From Cybelea sp963824595 (GTDB taxonomy: Bacteria > Vulcanimicrobiota > Vulcanimicrobiia > Vulcanimicrobiales > Vulcanimicrobiaceae), in NCBI GenBank assembly GCA_963824595.1, contig CAWGPY010000004.1:266420-330419 (forward strand): a stretch of DNA of 64,000 nucleotides. The letters are read 5' to 3'. Position numbers and translations under genes: made by a program. Under the pieces are notes generated by a model. It searched no databases. It was given only the letters and a program-made list of their open reading frames with translations, and had not been told where the DNA came from. Numbering within the stretch: position 1 is the stretch's first letter; each line of letters opens with the position of its first letter. Shown in pieces: positions 52,109 through 60,253 of this stretch.

Positions 52109-53482
52109 ATGAACTGGAAAACCTTGAAGGCGCCGTTCAAGGCGCTCGTCATCGCCGCGGTCTGCGTCGTTTCGATTTGGTCCGTCTGGCCGCTGCAGAA
52201 GACCATCCACCTGGGGCTCGACCTCCAGGGCGGTGCGCGTCTGTTGCTGCAGCTCTCGCCGACGGCCGAAGTGCCGCAGATCACGACCGAGATCCAAGCG
52301 CAGACGCGCGAGGTCATCGACCGGCGCATCAACGGTTTGGGCGTCACCGAGCCGACGATCAGCAACGTGGGCACCGACCGGATCCTGGTCGAGCTGCCGA
52401 ACGTCAAGAATCCCGACGAGGCCGAGAAGCTGCTCAAGCAGGCCGCGGTGCTCGAGTACAAGATCGTGCCGTTCGACGTGATGCAGAAGGCCGACTCGTA
52501 CGTGGCGCTGCTCGCGCAGCCGAACGTATCGGCGAAAGACCGCGCGGCGGCGGAGCTCTACGTGTCGCGGACCGCCTACGAGATGAGCGGTAAGGTCGTT
52601 TACTCCGGCAAGGATCTCAAGGCCGCGCAGGCCAGCTACGATGTGGCCAACCGGCCCGACATCAACTTCCAAACCAAGGATCCGGCGAGGTTCGGCAAGC
52701 TCACGACCGCCAATCTGCAGAAGCCGCTGGGCATCTTCCTCGACCGCCGGTACCTCTCGGCGCCGATCATCCAGAGCCCGATCTACGACAGCGGTCAGAT
52801 CACGGGCAGCTTCACCGAAGAGCAGACCACCACGCTGGCCAACGAGCTCAACGCGGGCGCGCTGCCGGTGAGCATCACCATCATCGAAAAGGAGACGATC
52901 GGCCCGACGCTGGGCAAGCTCGATCTGATCCAATCCATGCGCGCCGCCGCGCTCGGTTTGGGGCTCGTGCTCATCTTCATGATCGCGATCTACCGGCTGC
53001 CGGGCCTCTTGGCCGACGTGGCGCTGGCGGTGTACGTGCTGGTGATGATGGCGATCCTGGCGCTCTCGCACGCCACGCTGACGCTGCCGGGCATCGCGGG
53101 CTTCGTGCTCTCGATCGGCATGGCCGTCGACGCGAACGTTCTGATCTTCGAGCGCATCAAGGAAGAGCTGTGGAACGGCAAGACGATGCGCGCCGCGGTG
53201 CGCGTCGGCTTCCAGCGTGCCTTCTCGGCCGTCTTCGACAGCCACTTCACCACGATCGTCGGCGCGGGCGTGCTCTACATGCTCGGCACCGGCACGGTAA
53301 AGGGCTTCGCCTTCACGCTGTTCTGGGGCACCGTCGTCTCGCTCGTGACGGCGGTGTTCATCACGCGCTTCTTCGTGGACGTGCTGGTAGACAACGAGAT
53401 CCTGACCGCGCCCGAGCTCTACGGCGTCAAGCGCTCCGAGCTGGGCATCTTCGCCAAGTCCGCCTCGGGAGCCGAGGCCTAA
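52109..53482 (+). CDS. secD: Protein translocase subunit SecD
   Basis: 457 residues. Membrane span 1, LGLDLQGGARLLLQL, the P1 head with VIDRRINGLGVTEPTISNVGTDRILVELP, GQITGSFTEEQTTTLANELNAGALP, and five further spans with GMAVDANVLIFERIKEE (RND-type proton path). It pulls proteins across the membrane with SecF, encoded 3 nt later. Confidence 0.97.
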   Translation: MNWKTLKAPFKALVIAAVCVVSIWSVWPLQKTIHLGLDLQGGARLLLQLSPTAEVPQITTEIQAQTREVIDRRINGLGVTEPTISNVGTDRILVELPNVKNPDEAEKLLKQAAVLEYKIVPFDVMQKADSYVALLAQPNVSAKDRAAAELYVSRTAYEMSGKVVYSGKDLKAAQASYDVANRPDINFQTKDPARFGKLTTANLQKPLGIFLDRRYLSAPIIQSPIYDSGQITGSFTEEQTTTLANELNAGALPVSITIIEKETIGPTLGKLDLIQSMRAAALGLGLVLIFMIAIYRLPGLLADVALAVYVLVMMAILALSHATLTLPGIAGFVLSIGMAVDANVLIFERIKEELWNGKTMRAAVRVGFQRAFSAVFDSHFTTIVGAGVLYMLGTGTVKGFAFTLFWGTVVSLVTAVFITRFFVDVLVDNEILTAPELYGVKRSELGIFAKSASGAEA

Positions 53483-53485
53483 CCC

Positions 53486-54823
53486 ATGCTGTTTCGACGC
53501 CTCAACTGGAATATCGTCGGGTGGTTCCGCATCGTCTCACTGATCTCGTACGCCGTGATCGCGCTCGGCGTGGGTTCGATGATCTATCACGGCTTCGCCG
53601 GCGGCCAGGGCTTCCAGGCGAAGAACATGCTGCGCCTGGGCCTGTCGTTCACGGGCGGCACCGACATCTCGGTGCAGTTCACGCAGCCGACGACCGCCGA
53701 TAAGGTCAGGGCGGCGCTCTCGGGCCTCGGTTTGACCGAGGAGTCGGTCACGACTGCCGGCTCCGACGGCAAGGGCTTCGTCATCCAGACGCAGTCGGCG
53801 TTCGCCAACGATTCGGCGCCGTTGTGGAACGCGCTCAACACCGTGGCGCCCGTCGATCGGGCGGCCTCGCAGATCACCGCCGTCGGGCCGTCGCTCGGCC
53901 GCGAGTACCTGACCAACGCCTTGTGGGCGCTGGTGATCGCGCTGTCGATCCAGTTCCTCTACATCGCCTTCCGGTTCGGCTGGAACTACATCTTCGGCTT
54001 GGTCACGGTCATCGCGCTGGTGCGCGACGCGGCCATGATGGTCGGCATCTACGCCCTGGCCGACAAGCGCGCGGACGACGCCTTCCTCGCCGCGGTTCTG
54101 ACGGTGATCGGCTACTCGGTCATGGACACCATCGTCATCTTGGACCGAATACGCGAGAACACGAAGCTGATGGCGGGGGCGCCCTACGAGACGATCGTCA
54201 ACGAATCCATCAAGCAGACGATGACGCGCTCGTTCAACACGCTCGCGACCGTGGTCATCACGCTCGTCGCGCTGCTCGCCCTGGGCGGCGCGAGCCTGAA
54301 GAACTTCGCGTTCGCGCTGCTCGTCGGCATCTGCTCGGGCGGCTATCACTCGATCTTCTACTCGGCGCCGCTGGTCCTCGTGTTCCGCAAGCGGCAGCTC
54401 GAAGCGGCCGCCGCGCGGCGCCGCGCCGGCGCGACGGCGGACCGCACGGTCACGGGCCGCTCCCGAGCGGAGTCGGCGGCGCTGCAGAGCCGCGGCGGCG
54501 TGCCCCGCGAGGACATCGTGGCCGCGCGGCGCGAGCGGCGCGCGAAGGCCAAGGCCTCGCGCACGACCGTGCCCGCCATGCCGCAGCGTTACCGCAAGAA
54601 GCGCGAGGAAGGCGGTACCGTCGCAATCGAGGAGCCGATGGCCGGTGAGGAGATGGCGGGCGACGAGACGATGATGATCGATCCGCTCGACGCGCAAACG
54701 GCCGGCCTGCACGATGCCGCAATGGAGCAAGGCCACGAAGAGATCGCGCTCAACCTCGACGACTTCCCTTCGAGCTCAGGGTCAGCTGAGCACCCCGAAG
54801 AAGACACGCAGCCGAAGCCCTAA
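53486..54823 (+). CDS. secF: Protein translocase subunit SecF with a long C-terminal tail
   Basis: 445 residues; normal is about 300-330. The membrane core is typical: GLSFTGGTDISVQF, GPSLGREYLTNALWALVIALSIQF, GYSVMDTIVILDRIREN, NEISK-like NESIKQTMTRSFNT. After the last span (about residue 300) comes a 140-residue Arg/Ala- then Glu-rich tail, probably cytoplasmic. The final codons (PSSSGSAEHPEED) are read through a REP-like repeat, suggesting the tail has grown by repeat insertion. Confidence 0.95.
   Translation: MLFRRLNWNIVGWFRIVSLISYAVIALGVGSMIYHGFAGGQGFQAKNMLRLGLSFTGGTDISVQFTQPTTADKVRAALSGLGLTEESVTTAGSDGKGFVIQTQSAFANDSAPLWNALNTVAPVDRAASQITAVGPSLGREYLTNALWALVIALSIQFLYIAFRFGWNYIFGLVTVIALVRDAAMMVGIYALADKRADDAFLAAVLTVIGYSVMDTIVILDRIRENTKLMAGAPYETIVNESIKQTMTRSFNTLATVVITLVALLALGGASLKNFAFALLVGICSGGYHSIFYSAPLVLVFRKRQLEAAAARRRAGATADRTVTGRSRAESAALQSRGGVPREDIVAARRERRAKAKASRTTVPAMPQRYRKKREEGGTVAIEEPMAGEEMAGDETMMIDPLDAQTAGLHDAAMEQGHEEIALNLDDFPSSSGSAEHPEEDTQPKP
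54766..54791. repeat. REP-like repeat inside the secF end
   Basis: CCCTTCGAGCTCAGGGTCAG, continuing CTGAGC, contains a CTGAGC/GCTCAG inverted pair and is a variant of the CCTTCGACAGGCTCAGGAT family. It is translated as part of SecF, and the probable CTG start of the helicase gene lies within it (54786). Confidence 0.45.
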
Positions 54824-56861
54824 GGCAGCGGCCGCGCTTCCGCCGCCGACGCCGTCGGAGGCTGCCTTCGAAGCGGCCCTTCGCGCCCTGCTCGAGGGCG
54901 ACGCGCCCCAGCCGCCCGCGGTTACCCCTGCGCCCGGTTATTCGACAGGCTCGGGACAAGCTGCGCTGCACGCGTTCGTCGAGCGCGTGTTCGACCGCAG
55001 CGACGAATATCTGCGCGACCCGTACTCCACGATTGACGACGCGCCGCACTTCCACACCAAGATCGCGGGCGTCTCGTTCGAAGGCCGGCAAGACACGATC
55101 GCCGGCCTGCGTGCCGGCGTACCGCTGCAGCTGCGCCGCCAGCCCGACAACCCGCACGACGCCAACGCGATCGCCGTCTGCTACGGCAACCTGCAGCTCG
55201 GCTATTTCAACAAGCGCCTCGCCGCGCATATCGCGCCGCTCGTGGACGCGGGCGCGCGCTACACGGCCCGCGTCGCGTCGCTCACCGGCCCTTCGACAGA
55301 CTCGGGACAAGGTGGTCAAAGGAAACATCGCGGCGTCAACATCTTCGTCGAACGCGAGGCGGACGCGCCGCGCGCTCCGCGCCGCGACGGTCCGGGCGCC
55401 GTCGAGCGCGGCGGCGAGCCGGCAGCGACGGCGGAGCTCGTGCGCGCGGCGCTGATCGGCGCCTCGCAGCCGCACGACGCGCAGCGCGCGGTGCTCGACC
55501 GCGTCAACGCCGGCAAGAACACGCTGGCCGTGCTCGGAACCGGACGCGGCAAGTCGTTCTGCTTTCAGTTCGCGGCGGCGATGCGCGCCTTTGGCGGCGC
55601 CGGACGCACGCTGGTCGTCTATCCGCTGCGCGCGCTGGCCAACGACCAATACGAGGCGCTGCGGCGCACGCTCGACCCGCTGGGCCTTCGGCTCTTTCGC
55701 GCCAACGGCTCCATCGACAACGAGCAGCGCGAGGAGCTGTTCGCGGCGCTGCGCGAGGGCGCGTGGGACGTCGTGCTGGCGACGCCGGAGTTCCTCGAGT
55801 TTCATCAGGACGCGCTGCGCGGGCGCAGCGCCCCGTCGTTCGTGGTGGTGGACGAGGCGCACCACGTGCACGAGTCGCGCCACCGCCCGGCCTACTCGCG
55901 GCTCGCGGCGACGATCGCCGCGCTGGGGGCGCCGCAGATCCTCGCGCTCACCGCGACGGCCGCCGACGAGACGTTCCGCCGCATCGTGGACGAGCTGGGC
56001 ATCGGCGCGTGGGTGATCGACCCGACGGTGCGCGAGAACCTGCACGTCGTCGACGCCCGTGGAACGCGCGACAAGATCGGCTATCTCACCGAGCTCTTCG
56101 GGCCGCGCGGCGACGCGCGCAAGGGAATCGTCTACTGCAACTCGCGCTCGGAGGTGGCCAAAGTCGCGCAGCGATTGCGGCGCGAGCTCGGCGACGAGGT
56201 GGTGTTCTATCACGCGAAGATGCCCAACGCCGACCGGCTCGAGGCGGAGCGGCTCTTTCGCGAAGGGCAGCTGCGCGTGGTGATCGCGACGTCGGCGTTC
56301 GGCGAGGGTATCGACCTGCCCGACGTGAGCGACGTCGTACTCTACCACCTCAACTTCGACTTCGGCGAGTTCAACCAGCAGGCCGGCCGTGCCGGTCGCG
56401 ACGGCGCACCCGCGCGCATCCATCTGCTCTACGGCCAGAACGACCGCTCGATCAACGAATGGCTGATCGACATCGACGCGCCGCCGCTGGCGCAACTGCG
56501 CGAGCTCTACCGCGGGCTTAAAGGGCTCGCACGGGACGGGGTGGTGCGCTCGGGCGACGCGGAGATCGCGGCGACGCTCGACATCGACCGCGTCCGCGAC
56601 CGCACCGTGTCCGCGGCGTTGCGTATTTTCCGCGACGCGGGGCTCGTGGAGACCGGCGAGGACGACGACGGGCGCTACGTCGCGCTGCTGCCCGTGCGCG
56701 GGCGCGTGGACATGCAATCCAACGAGCGCTTCGCGGAAGGCGAGGCGACCCGCGAGGCCTTCGTGCACTTCGCCGAGATCGCGCTCAACGCGCCCGCGGC
56801 CACGCTCGAGCGTATCGTCAACCGCCCGATCTATCCGTCGGGAGTGCCGCTCGCGCGCTAG
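54786..56861 (+). CDS. HIRAN-domain DEAD/RecQ-like DNA helicase
   Basis: About 691 residues. The start is uncertain: CTG 54786 overlaps the secF end; ATG 54714 would overlap it by 110 nt. Residues about 80-180 form a HIRAN domain (IAGVSFEGRQDTIAGL, LQLRRQPDNPHDANAIAV, LGYFNKRLAAHIAPL), which binds DNA ends in HLTF-type proteins. A superfamily 2 helicase core follows: GTGRGKSFCFQ (Walker A variant), VVVDEAHHVHE (DEAH), LALTATA, YCNSRSEVAKV and QQAGRAGRDGAPARI. It probably unwinds stalled forks or damaged DNA. Two REP-like repeats are embedded in its HIRAN part. Confidence 0.82.
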   Translation: MSTPKKTRSRSPKAAAALPPPTPSEAAFEAALRALLEGDAPQPPAVTPAPGYSTGSGQAALHAFVERVFDRSDEYLRDPYSTIDDAPHFHTKIAGVSFEGRQDTIAGLRAGVPLQLRRQPDNPHDANAIAVCYGNLQLGYFNKRLAAHIAPLVDAGARYTARVASLTGPSTDSGQGGQRKHRGVNIFVEREADAPRAPRRDGPGAVERGGEPAATAELVRAALIGASQPHDAQRAVLDRVNAGKNTLAVLGTGRGKSFCFQFAAAMRAFGGAGRTLVVYPLRALANDQYEALRRTLDPLGLRLFRANGSIDNEQREELFAALREGAWDVVLATPEFLEFHQDALRGRSAPSFVVVDEAHHVHESRHRPAYSRLAATIAALGAPQILALTATAADETFRRIVDELGIGAWVIDPTVRENLHVVDARGTRDKIGYLTELFGPRGDARKGIVYCNSRSEVAKVAQRLRRELGDEVVFYHAKMPNADRLEAERLFREGQLRVVIATSAFGEGIDLPDVSDVVLYHLNFDFGEFNQQAGRAGRDGAPARIHLLYGQNDRSINEWLIDIDAPPLAQLRELYRGLKGLARDGVVRSGDAEIAATLDIDRVRDRTVSAALRIFRDAGLVETGEDDDGRYVALLPVRGRVDMQSNERFAEGEATREAFVHFAEIALNAPAATLERIVNRPIYPSGVPLAR
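54941..54960. repeat. REP-like repeat within the helicase gene, copy 1
   Basis: TTCGACAGGCTCGGGACAAG, a copy of the CCTTCGACAGGCTCAGG repeat family, translated in frame as STGSGQ. Confidence 0.6.
55290..55312. repeat. REP-like repeat within the helicase gene, copy 2
   Basis: CTTCGACAGACTCGGGACAA with flanking C and GG, nearly identical to copy 1 and in the same orientation. It is translated as STDSGQG inside a loop of the HIRAN domain, 350 nt after copy 1. Confidence 0.6.
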
Positions 56862-56888
56862 GCGCAACCGCGGACCTGCGCTACCGAG

Positions 56889-56904
56889 CGGGCTGCAAAG
56901 CCCG
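56889..56904. terminator. Hairpin between convergent genes
   Basis: CGGGCT-GCAA-AGCCCG forms a 6-bp stem with tetraloop between the helicase and the convergent Uma2 gene. There is no T run on either side, so it would be a weak or factor-assisted terminator. Confidence 0.35.
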
Positions 56905-56912
56905 GCGTCGCG

Positions 56913-57422
56913 CTAGCTTAACAGCTGTTCGAAATCCAGGTCGAACGCCTCGGGCGCAACGCCGTCGGTCCAAATGACGCCGTCGTAAGGATCGATTAGC
57001 ACGACGTAGGCCGTTCCCGCCCGGCGTAAGCGAACGAGCTTTTTCCGCAGCGCGAGCGGGCTGTCGGAGTGCGAGCAAAGCTCGATGGCCACGAGCGGCG
57101 GTCCCGGGAAGAAGCCCTCGCGTTGCTTCGCGGTGAGCTTGGACCACATCTCGTCGGAAACGAGCGACCCGTCGGGAGAAACGATCGATGTGTCGGAGAG
57201 ACGGAATCCGCCGTTTGAATCGAAAGCGACGTGTCCGTTCGCCTCGGCCCATTTGAGAAGCATCGCGACCAACCGGACGTTGCGGTTCGACGTAGCCGCC
57301 CCCGTCGGAGGCGTCATAAGCGGCGCTCCGGTAGCGTCGCGCTCGACGCGCCATCCGGGGTTCTCCGCAGATATCCGCAGGATGTCGTCGTCGCTGGCGA
57401 CCAGCGGGACACGCGCCATCAC
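56913..57422 (-). CDS. Uma2-family (PD-(D/E)XK-like) putative nuclease
   Basis: 169 residues. Layout of the Uma2/DUF820 family: ISAENPGWRVERDATGAPLMTPPTG, GHVAFDSNGGFRLSDTSIVSPDGSLVSDEMW (PD-type acidic residues), LVAIELCSHSDSP (E-x-x motif), LRKKLVRLRRAGTAYVVLIDP and a final acidic segment. These are stand-alone nuclease-like proteins of unknown role, often numerous in mobile regions. ATG 57422 or 57419. It marks the left border of the lower-GC island. Confidence 0.82.
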   Translation of the reverse strand: MMARVPLVASDDDILRISAENPGWRVERDATGAPLMTPPTGAATSNRNVRLVAMLLKWAEANGHVAFDSNGGFRLSDTSIVSPDGSLVSDEMWSKLTAKQREGFFPGPPLVAIELCSHSDSPLALRKKLVRLRRAGTAYVVLIDPYDGVIWTDGVAPEAFDLDFEQLLS

Positions 57423-57453
57423 GCCTTCAGCATACCACCCCGGCGGAACGGTC

Positions 57454-58152
57454 TCAAGCTAGAACCCGTGTCATCGCCGCCTCGTCAACCGCGCGGTAGA
57501 ACGCGTTGTCCGTTTCGCTGACGCCCGCCGACGCCCAGGGATCGATCTGGCGACGCGTCGTCGGCAGGTGCACGGTCGGACCGGCAGCGTCGGAGTAGTC
57601 GGCTCCGCCGAACGGACGGAAGTCGTCGCTCTCGCGATGCGCGAGCAGCAACGACTGCACCGCGTCGCGCGCGGCCCGCGCGTCGTTGCGCAACCCATCG
57701 TCGAGACGGCCGTCGGTTGCGAGCGTGTCGTAGAATGCCAGTGCAGGCCGGTCCGCGTGCCACGGCATATCCTTGCCCGCGCCGCGAAAGCGCACCATGC
57801 CGTCGATCGCGCTCGCGTCCTCGCGCATCGCCGCTCGGGCTTGCCGGTTGCTCGCAAACGCCGACGCGTCGTCGTTGAGACGCTTGATCGCAGCCTCGGC
57901 CCGGCGCATCTTGGCGGCATCCAAGTCGAGCACGTCGAAGGCCGCGGCGCCGCCGAAGCGGCCGAGGCCGCCCGCGTCGTACGTCGTGCGCATCACGTCG
58001 TTGACGACGGCCTTTGCCATCGCCTTCGGATCGTTCGCGTGCGAGGCGATTGCGTGAGCCACGTCGCTGGGAACGCCCGGCGCGAGCATCGTCTCGGGAC
58101 TGGCCGCGAGGTATCGCACGCCGGCATGCGACAGAGCGTCGGCGAAGCCCAT
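57454..58152 (-). pseudogene. 5'-truncated clostripain-type (C11) cysteine peptidase remnant
   Basis: 232 codons starting MGFADALSHAGVRYLAASPETMLAPGVP. In C11 peptidases this follows the catalytic-Cys motif DACLMG. Here the sequence begins exactly at that MG, with an in-frame TAA 6 nt before, so the catalytic His and Cys and the whole N-terminal half are missing. The remainder (FDVLDLDAAKMRRAEAAI, FYDTLATDGRL, GPTVHLPTTRRQIDPW) is C11-like but the match is modest. The break coincides with the ~31-bp direct repeat at 58155, pointing to truncation by an insertion. It may still be expressed but should be inactive. Confidence 0.55.
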
Positions 58153-58154
58153 GG

Positions 58155-58185
58155 GATATTACATAAGGCCCTATTAGTTCCGATT
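58155..58185. repeat. 31-bp direct repeat, copy 1 (island unit border)
   Basis: GATATTACATAAGGCCC then TATTAGTTCCGATT. A near copy lies at 60380-60411 in the same orientation. Each copy stands downstream (leftward) of a lipoprotein gene unit, and this one abuts the truncated peptidase. Confidence 0.7.
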
Positions 58186-58305
58186 AGGCTATGCGTTCGA
58201 GTCGATGCGCCAAGGCGGGCGAAGCCGCTCAGCGAGCCGCGCCGCTATGCTGCCGTGCCAGGCGCAGCTGTAATGCTGAGCAAAGCCCGAGAGTCCGGTA
58301 GTGAG
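58186..58305. other. Short non-coding stretch between repeat and small membrane gene
   Basis: 120 nt with no convincing ORF. It includes a GTTCGAGTC that recalls a tRNA T-loop, but the flanking arms do not pair, so I do not call a tRNA. Confidence 0.3.
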
Positions 58306-58554
58306 TCAGTTTGAAATCCGTCCGCTAACGCCGCTTGTCGAATCTAGCGATGGTGCGGAACGAACCACTCCACCAAAGTCCAAACGAAGATCGCGCCAAA
58401 AACCAAAAGTAGAGCCGCTATCGGCAAAAGGGTAAGGGTCCAAAATTTGGGGCGACGTCTGGTCCCGGCTTGTCATGAGTTGGTGGATTCGGTACCACTT
58501 GTAACCTACGGCCACCAAAACGAGCGCGACGCCTCCGAAGAATATGACGTCCAT
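58306..58554 (-). CDS. Small single-span membrane protein of unknown function
   Basis: 82 residues from ATG 58554. One N-terminal membrane helix (MDVIFFGGVALVLVAVGYKWYRI) is followed by a polar tail rich in Ser/Asp/Phe. It begins 15 nt after the lipoprotein stop, so the two are probably co-expressed. No family recognised; base composition is lower in GC than the chromosome on the left. Confidence 0.5.
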   Translation of the reverse strand: MDVIFFGGVALVLVAVGYKWYRIHQLMTSRDQTSPQILDPYPFADSGSTFGFWRDLRLDFGGVVRSAPSLDSTSGVSGRISN

Positions 58555-58569
58555 GGTCGCCTCATCGTA

Positions 58570-58704
58570 TCATGGGAACCATGCCCGCGGCCCTTGCAGT
58601 TGCTGGGACGCCGTTTGCCCGATTTGCTGCGATCCGCCGCACCCGGCTAGCAATGCCGAAGCCGCGCCCATCGCTAAGGCGTAGTGGCTGATATGGAAGG
58701 GCAT
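58570..58704 (-). CDS. Small lipoprotein, 3' part re-started from the end of the IS element
   Basis: 44 residues: MPFHISHYALAMGAASALLAGC then GGSQQIGQTASQQLQG. The SHYALAMGAASALLAGC part is homologous to the start of the intact lipoprotein at 60461-60952 (SRYALAMGAAAALLAGC), with the lipobox preserved. The first codons MPFHI are encoded by the terminal inverted repeat of the IS element, and an AGGAGG ribosome-binding site 7 nt upstream also lies in the IS. The IS has split the gene and given it a new start. Confidence 0.65.
   Translation of the reverse strand: MPFHISHYALAMGAASALLAGCGGSQQIGQTASQQLQGPRAWFP
58693..58703. repeat. IS terminal inverted repeat, transposase-distal end
   Basis: ATGGAAGGGCA, the exact reverse complement of the sequence at 60238-60248, a few bases in from the element border. 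Confidence 0.85.
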
Positions 58705-58982
58705 TTGTCAACCTCCTGTGCTCGCGACTTCATGGACATGAACCTCCCTTTGGCGTCGGCGGAGGGCCAGGTGCATTGGCCGGCGGGCGATCCGGGCGTC
58801 TCGACGGTGAATCACGCTGATATTCGCGGGTCGAAGCCGCATGACATTGATTCGTCGGGGAGCTGCCTCGATCCAAGGTCGCGCGTTGGGCCGCAGCTTG
58901 GCGAATGCCGCTACTGGAGGGTTCTCCCTGCCGCAATTGCGGACCGCCAGCCGGCCGATGCACCTGAACCTCCTCTCGGTTA
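58705..58982 (-). ncRNA. Candidate guide (bridge/seek) RNA region of the IS110 element
   Basis: The 278-nt stretch after the transposase stop has no credible gene. In IS1111-type elements the structured RNA that pairs with target and donor DNA is encoded here, 3' of the transposase. I infer its presence from position; I did not derive the fold or the guide loops. Confidence 0.4.
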
Positions 58983-60137
58983 TTATGCGGCGGTGGTCAA
59001 CGGCATGTTCGAGCTCCGGACGACTTGACCGATCGCCCAGATGAAGCCCAGCAACTCACGCGCGACGGCGACGGCGGCTTGCTGCGGCCGCTTGCCGCGC
59101 GCACACAGATGTCGGTAGCGTTTATACAGCCGGTGTTGGGCGTTCCACGCGATCGTACAGACCTGCCGATGAACGCTCCCTTGCCGGCGGCGCAGCGCAG
59201 CGGACGTCCTCGGCGCAAGGCGAGCATGCCAGGCCGTCTCAACCAACACGCGGCGCAAATGCGCGTTACCGCACTTCGTGATACAGCCGCGACGCAGCCG
59301 GCTGCCGCTGCTGTGTTCCGACGGTACCAAACCGGCGTAGGCCATCAACTGGCGGGGATTTGCAAAACGGCCCAAGTCGCCAACTTCGCTCACAATTGTC
59401 GTAGCGGAAAGGAGCTGAATCCCGCGCATCGCTTGCAACGCGGCGATGGTGGCCGCATGCTGTGAGCTTTGTGCAAGCTCCGCCAGCTGCTTCTCGAAGC
59501 GCGTGACCCGTTGATCGATTTCCTCGATACAATGTCTGTACTCAATAAAAACTAAACTCTGAGCAGCGTCGTCGAACTCAAGGCCCTCGAGCCATTGTCG
59601 ATACCGGACCGAGCGCGCTCGAACCCCAGCCGGCGGACTGATTCCTAACCGTAGCAAGAACTTTGTGAGCCGATGCCAGGCACGAAGCCGATCTTCGACG
59701 GCGTCCTCTCGGGCACGCACCACATCGCGCAATGCCTCGTGCTGCGGATCTGGAACCCAGGTGGCCGTTAGATCACCGCTGCGCAACAGTCGCGCCAACG
59801 CTAACGCGTCACGACGATCAGTCTTGATACGATCGCCGGGCTTGCGCGGAATCAACGACGGCGCGACGATAAGGCACTCGATCTTCAGTCTCGTCAGAAA
59901 GCGGTGGATGGCATAGCCACAGGCTCCCGCCTCGTAGCAGACCTGCAGCTGCGCCGGTGATCCCAGCCGGCGAAGCGCCTTGCGCAGCTCGTCAAGATCG
60001 TTGCGGATGATGCCCAGCGAGCGAGGCGGCGCCGAACCGCGCTCCGCCACCGCGATGGCGACAGTTTCCTTATGGACGTCGAGGCCTACAAAAGCCTGGG
60101 GTTCACTCTGGTGGGAAGATACGCTATTCTTGTTCAC
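58983..60137 (-). CDS. IS110-family DEDD transposase/recombinase
   Basis: 384 residues from GTG 60137, chosen for AGGAG just upstream. The N-terminal RuvC-like domain has AFVGLDVHKET (first Asp), CYEAGACGYAIHRFL (Glu) and KTDRRDALALARLL (two Asp). The C-terminal domain has QAMRGIQLLSATTIVSEVGDLGRF, SEHSSGSRLRRG with the catalytic Ser, and KCGNAHLRRVLVE. All catalytic residues appear intact, so the element may be active. Confidence 0.95.
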   Translation of the reverse strand: MNKNSVSSHQSEPQAFVGLDVHKETVAIAVAERGSAPPRSLGIIRNDLDELRKALRRLGSPAQLQVCYEAGACGYAIHRFLTRLKIECLIVAPSLIPRKPGDRIKTDRRDALALARLLRSGDLTATWVPDPQHEALRDVVRAREDAVEDRLRAWHRLTKFLLRLGISPPAGVRARSVRYRQWLEGLEFDDAAQSLVFIEYRHCIEEIDQRVTRFEKQLAELAQSSQHAATIAALQAMRGIQLLSATTIVSEVGDLGRFANPRQLMAYAGLVPSEHSSGSRLRRGCITKCGNAHLRRVLVETAWHARLAPRTSAALRRRQGSVHRQVCTIAWNAQHRLYKRYRHLCARGKRPQQAAVAVARELLGFIWAIGQVVRSSNMPLTTAA

Positions 60138-60237
60138 AGCCGGCTCCTTTCGCGTGTAGCTCTGTCGTTTGCGATAAACTACGACTTCGCGATCGGGGCC
60201 GGTCCTCTTAGACCGATGCGCGCGCGCCGGCGCCCGC

Positions 60238-60248
60238 TGCCCTTCCAT
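60238..60248. repeat. IS terminal inverted repeat, transposase-proximal end
   Basis: TGCCCTTCCAT, perfect inverted partner of 58693-58703; five bases (AGTGT) separate it from the CT core at the junction. Confidence 0.85.
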
Positions 60249-60253
60249 AGTGT

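Larger units (their letters stand above)
58690..60253 (-). mobile_element. IS110-family insertion sequence (IS1111-type)
   Basis: About 1.56 kb: one DEDD-type transposase on the minus strand, an 11-bp inverted repeat near both ends (58693-58703 and 60238-60248), a short 5' end (~115 nt) and a long 3' non-coding end (~280 nt), as in IS1111-type members. Comparison with the intact paralogous lipoprotein gene gives the empty site as GTGGCT-AAGTCCC on the plus strand. A CT dinucleotide is present at both junctions (58688-58689 and 60254-60255), consistent with the CT core used by bridge-RNA-guided IS110 recombinases. Confidence 0.85.

Noticed and set aside
50339..53245. 968-codon open frame on the minus strand opposite the symporter and secD
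   Set aside because: Shadow of GC-rich codons: Arg/His/Asp/Gly-only composition, no recognisable motif, and both genes on the plus strand are certain.
58186..58215. tRNA 3' fragment as an attachment site at the island border (GTTCGAGTC)
   Set aside because: The flanking bases do not form a T stem, and no acceptor stem or CCA context is found.
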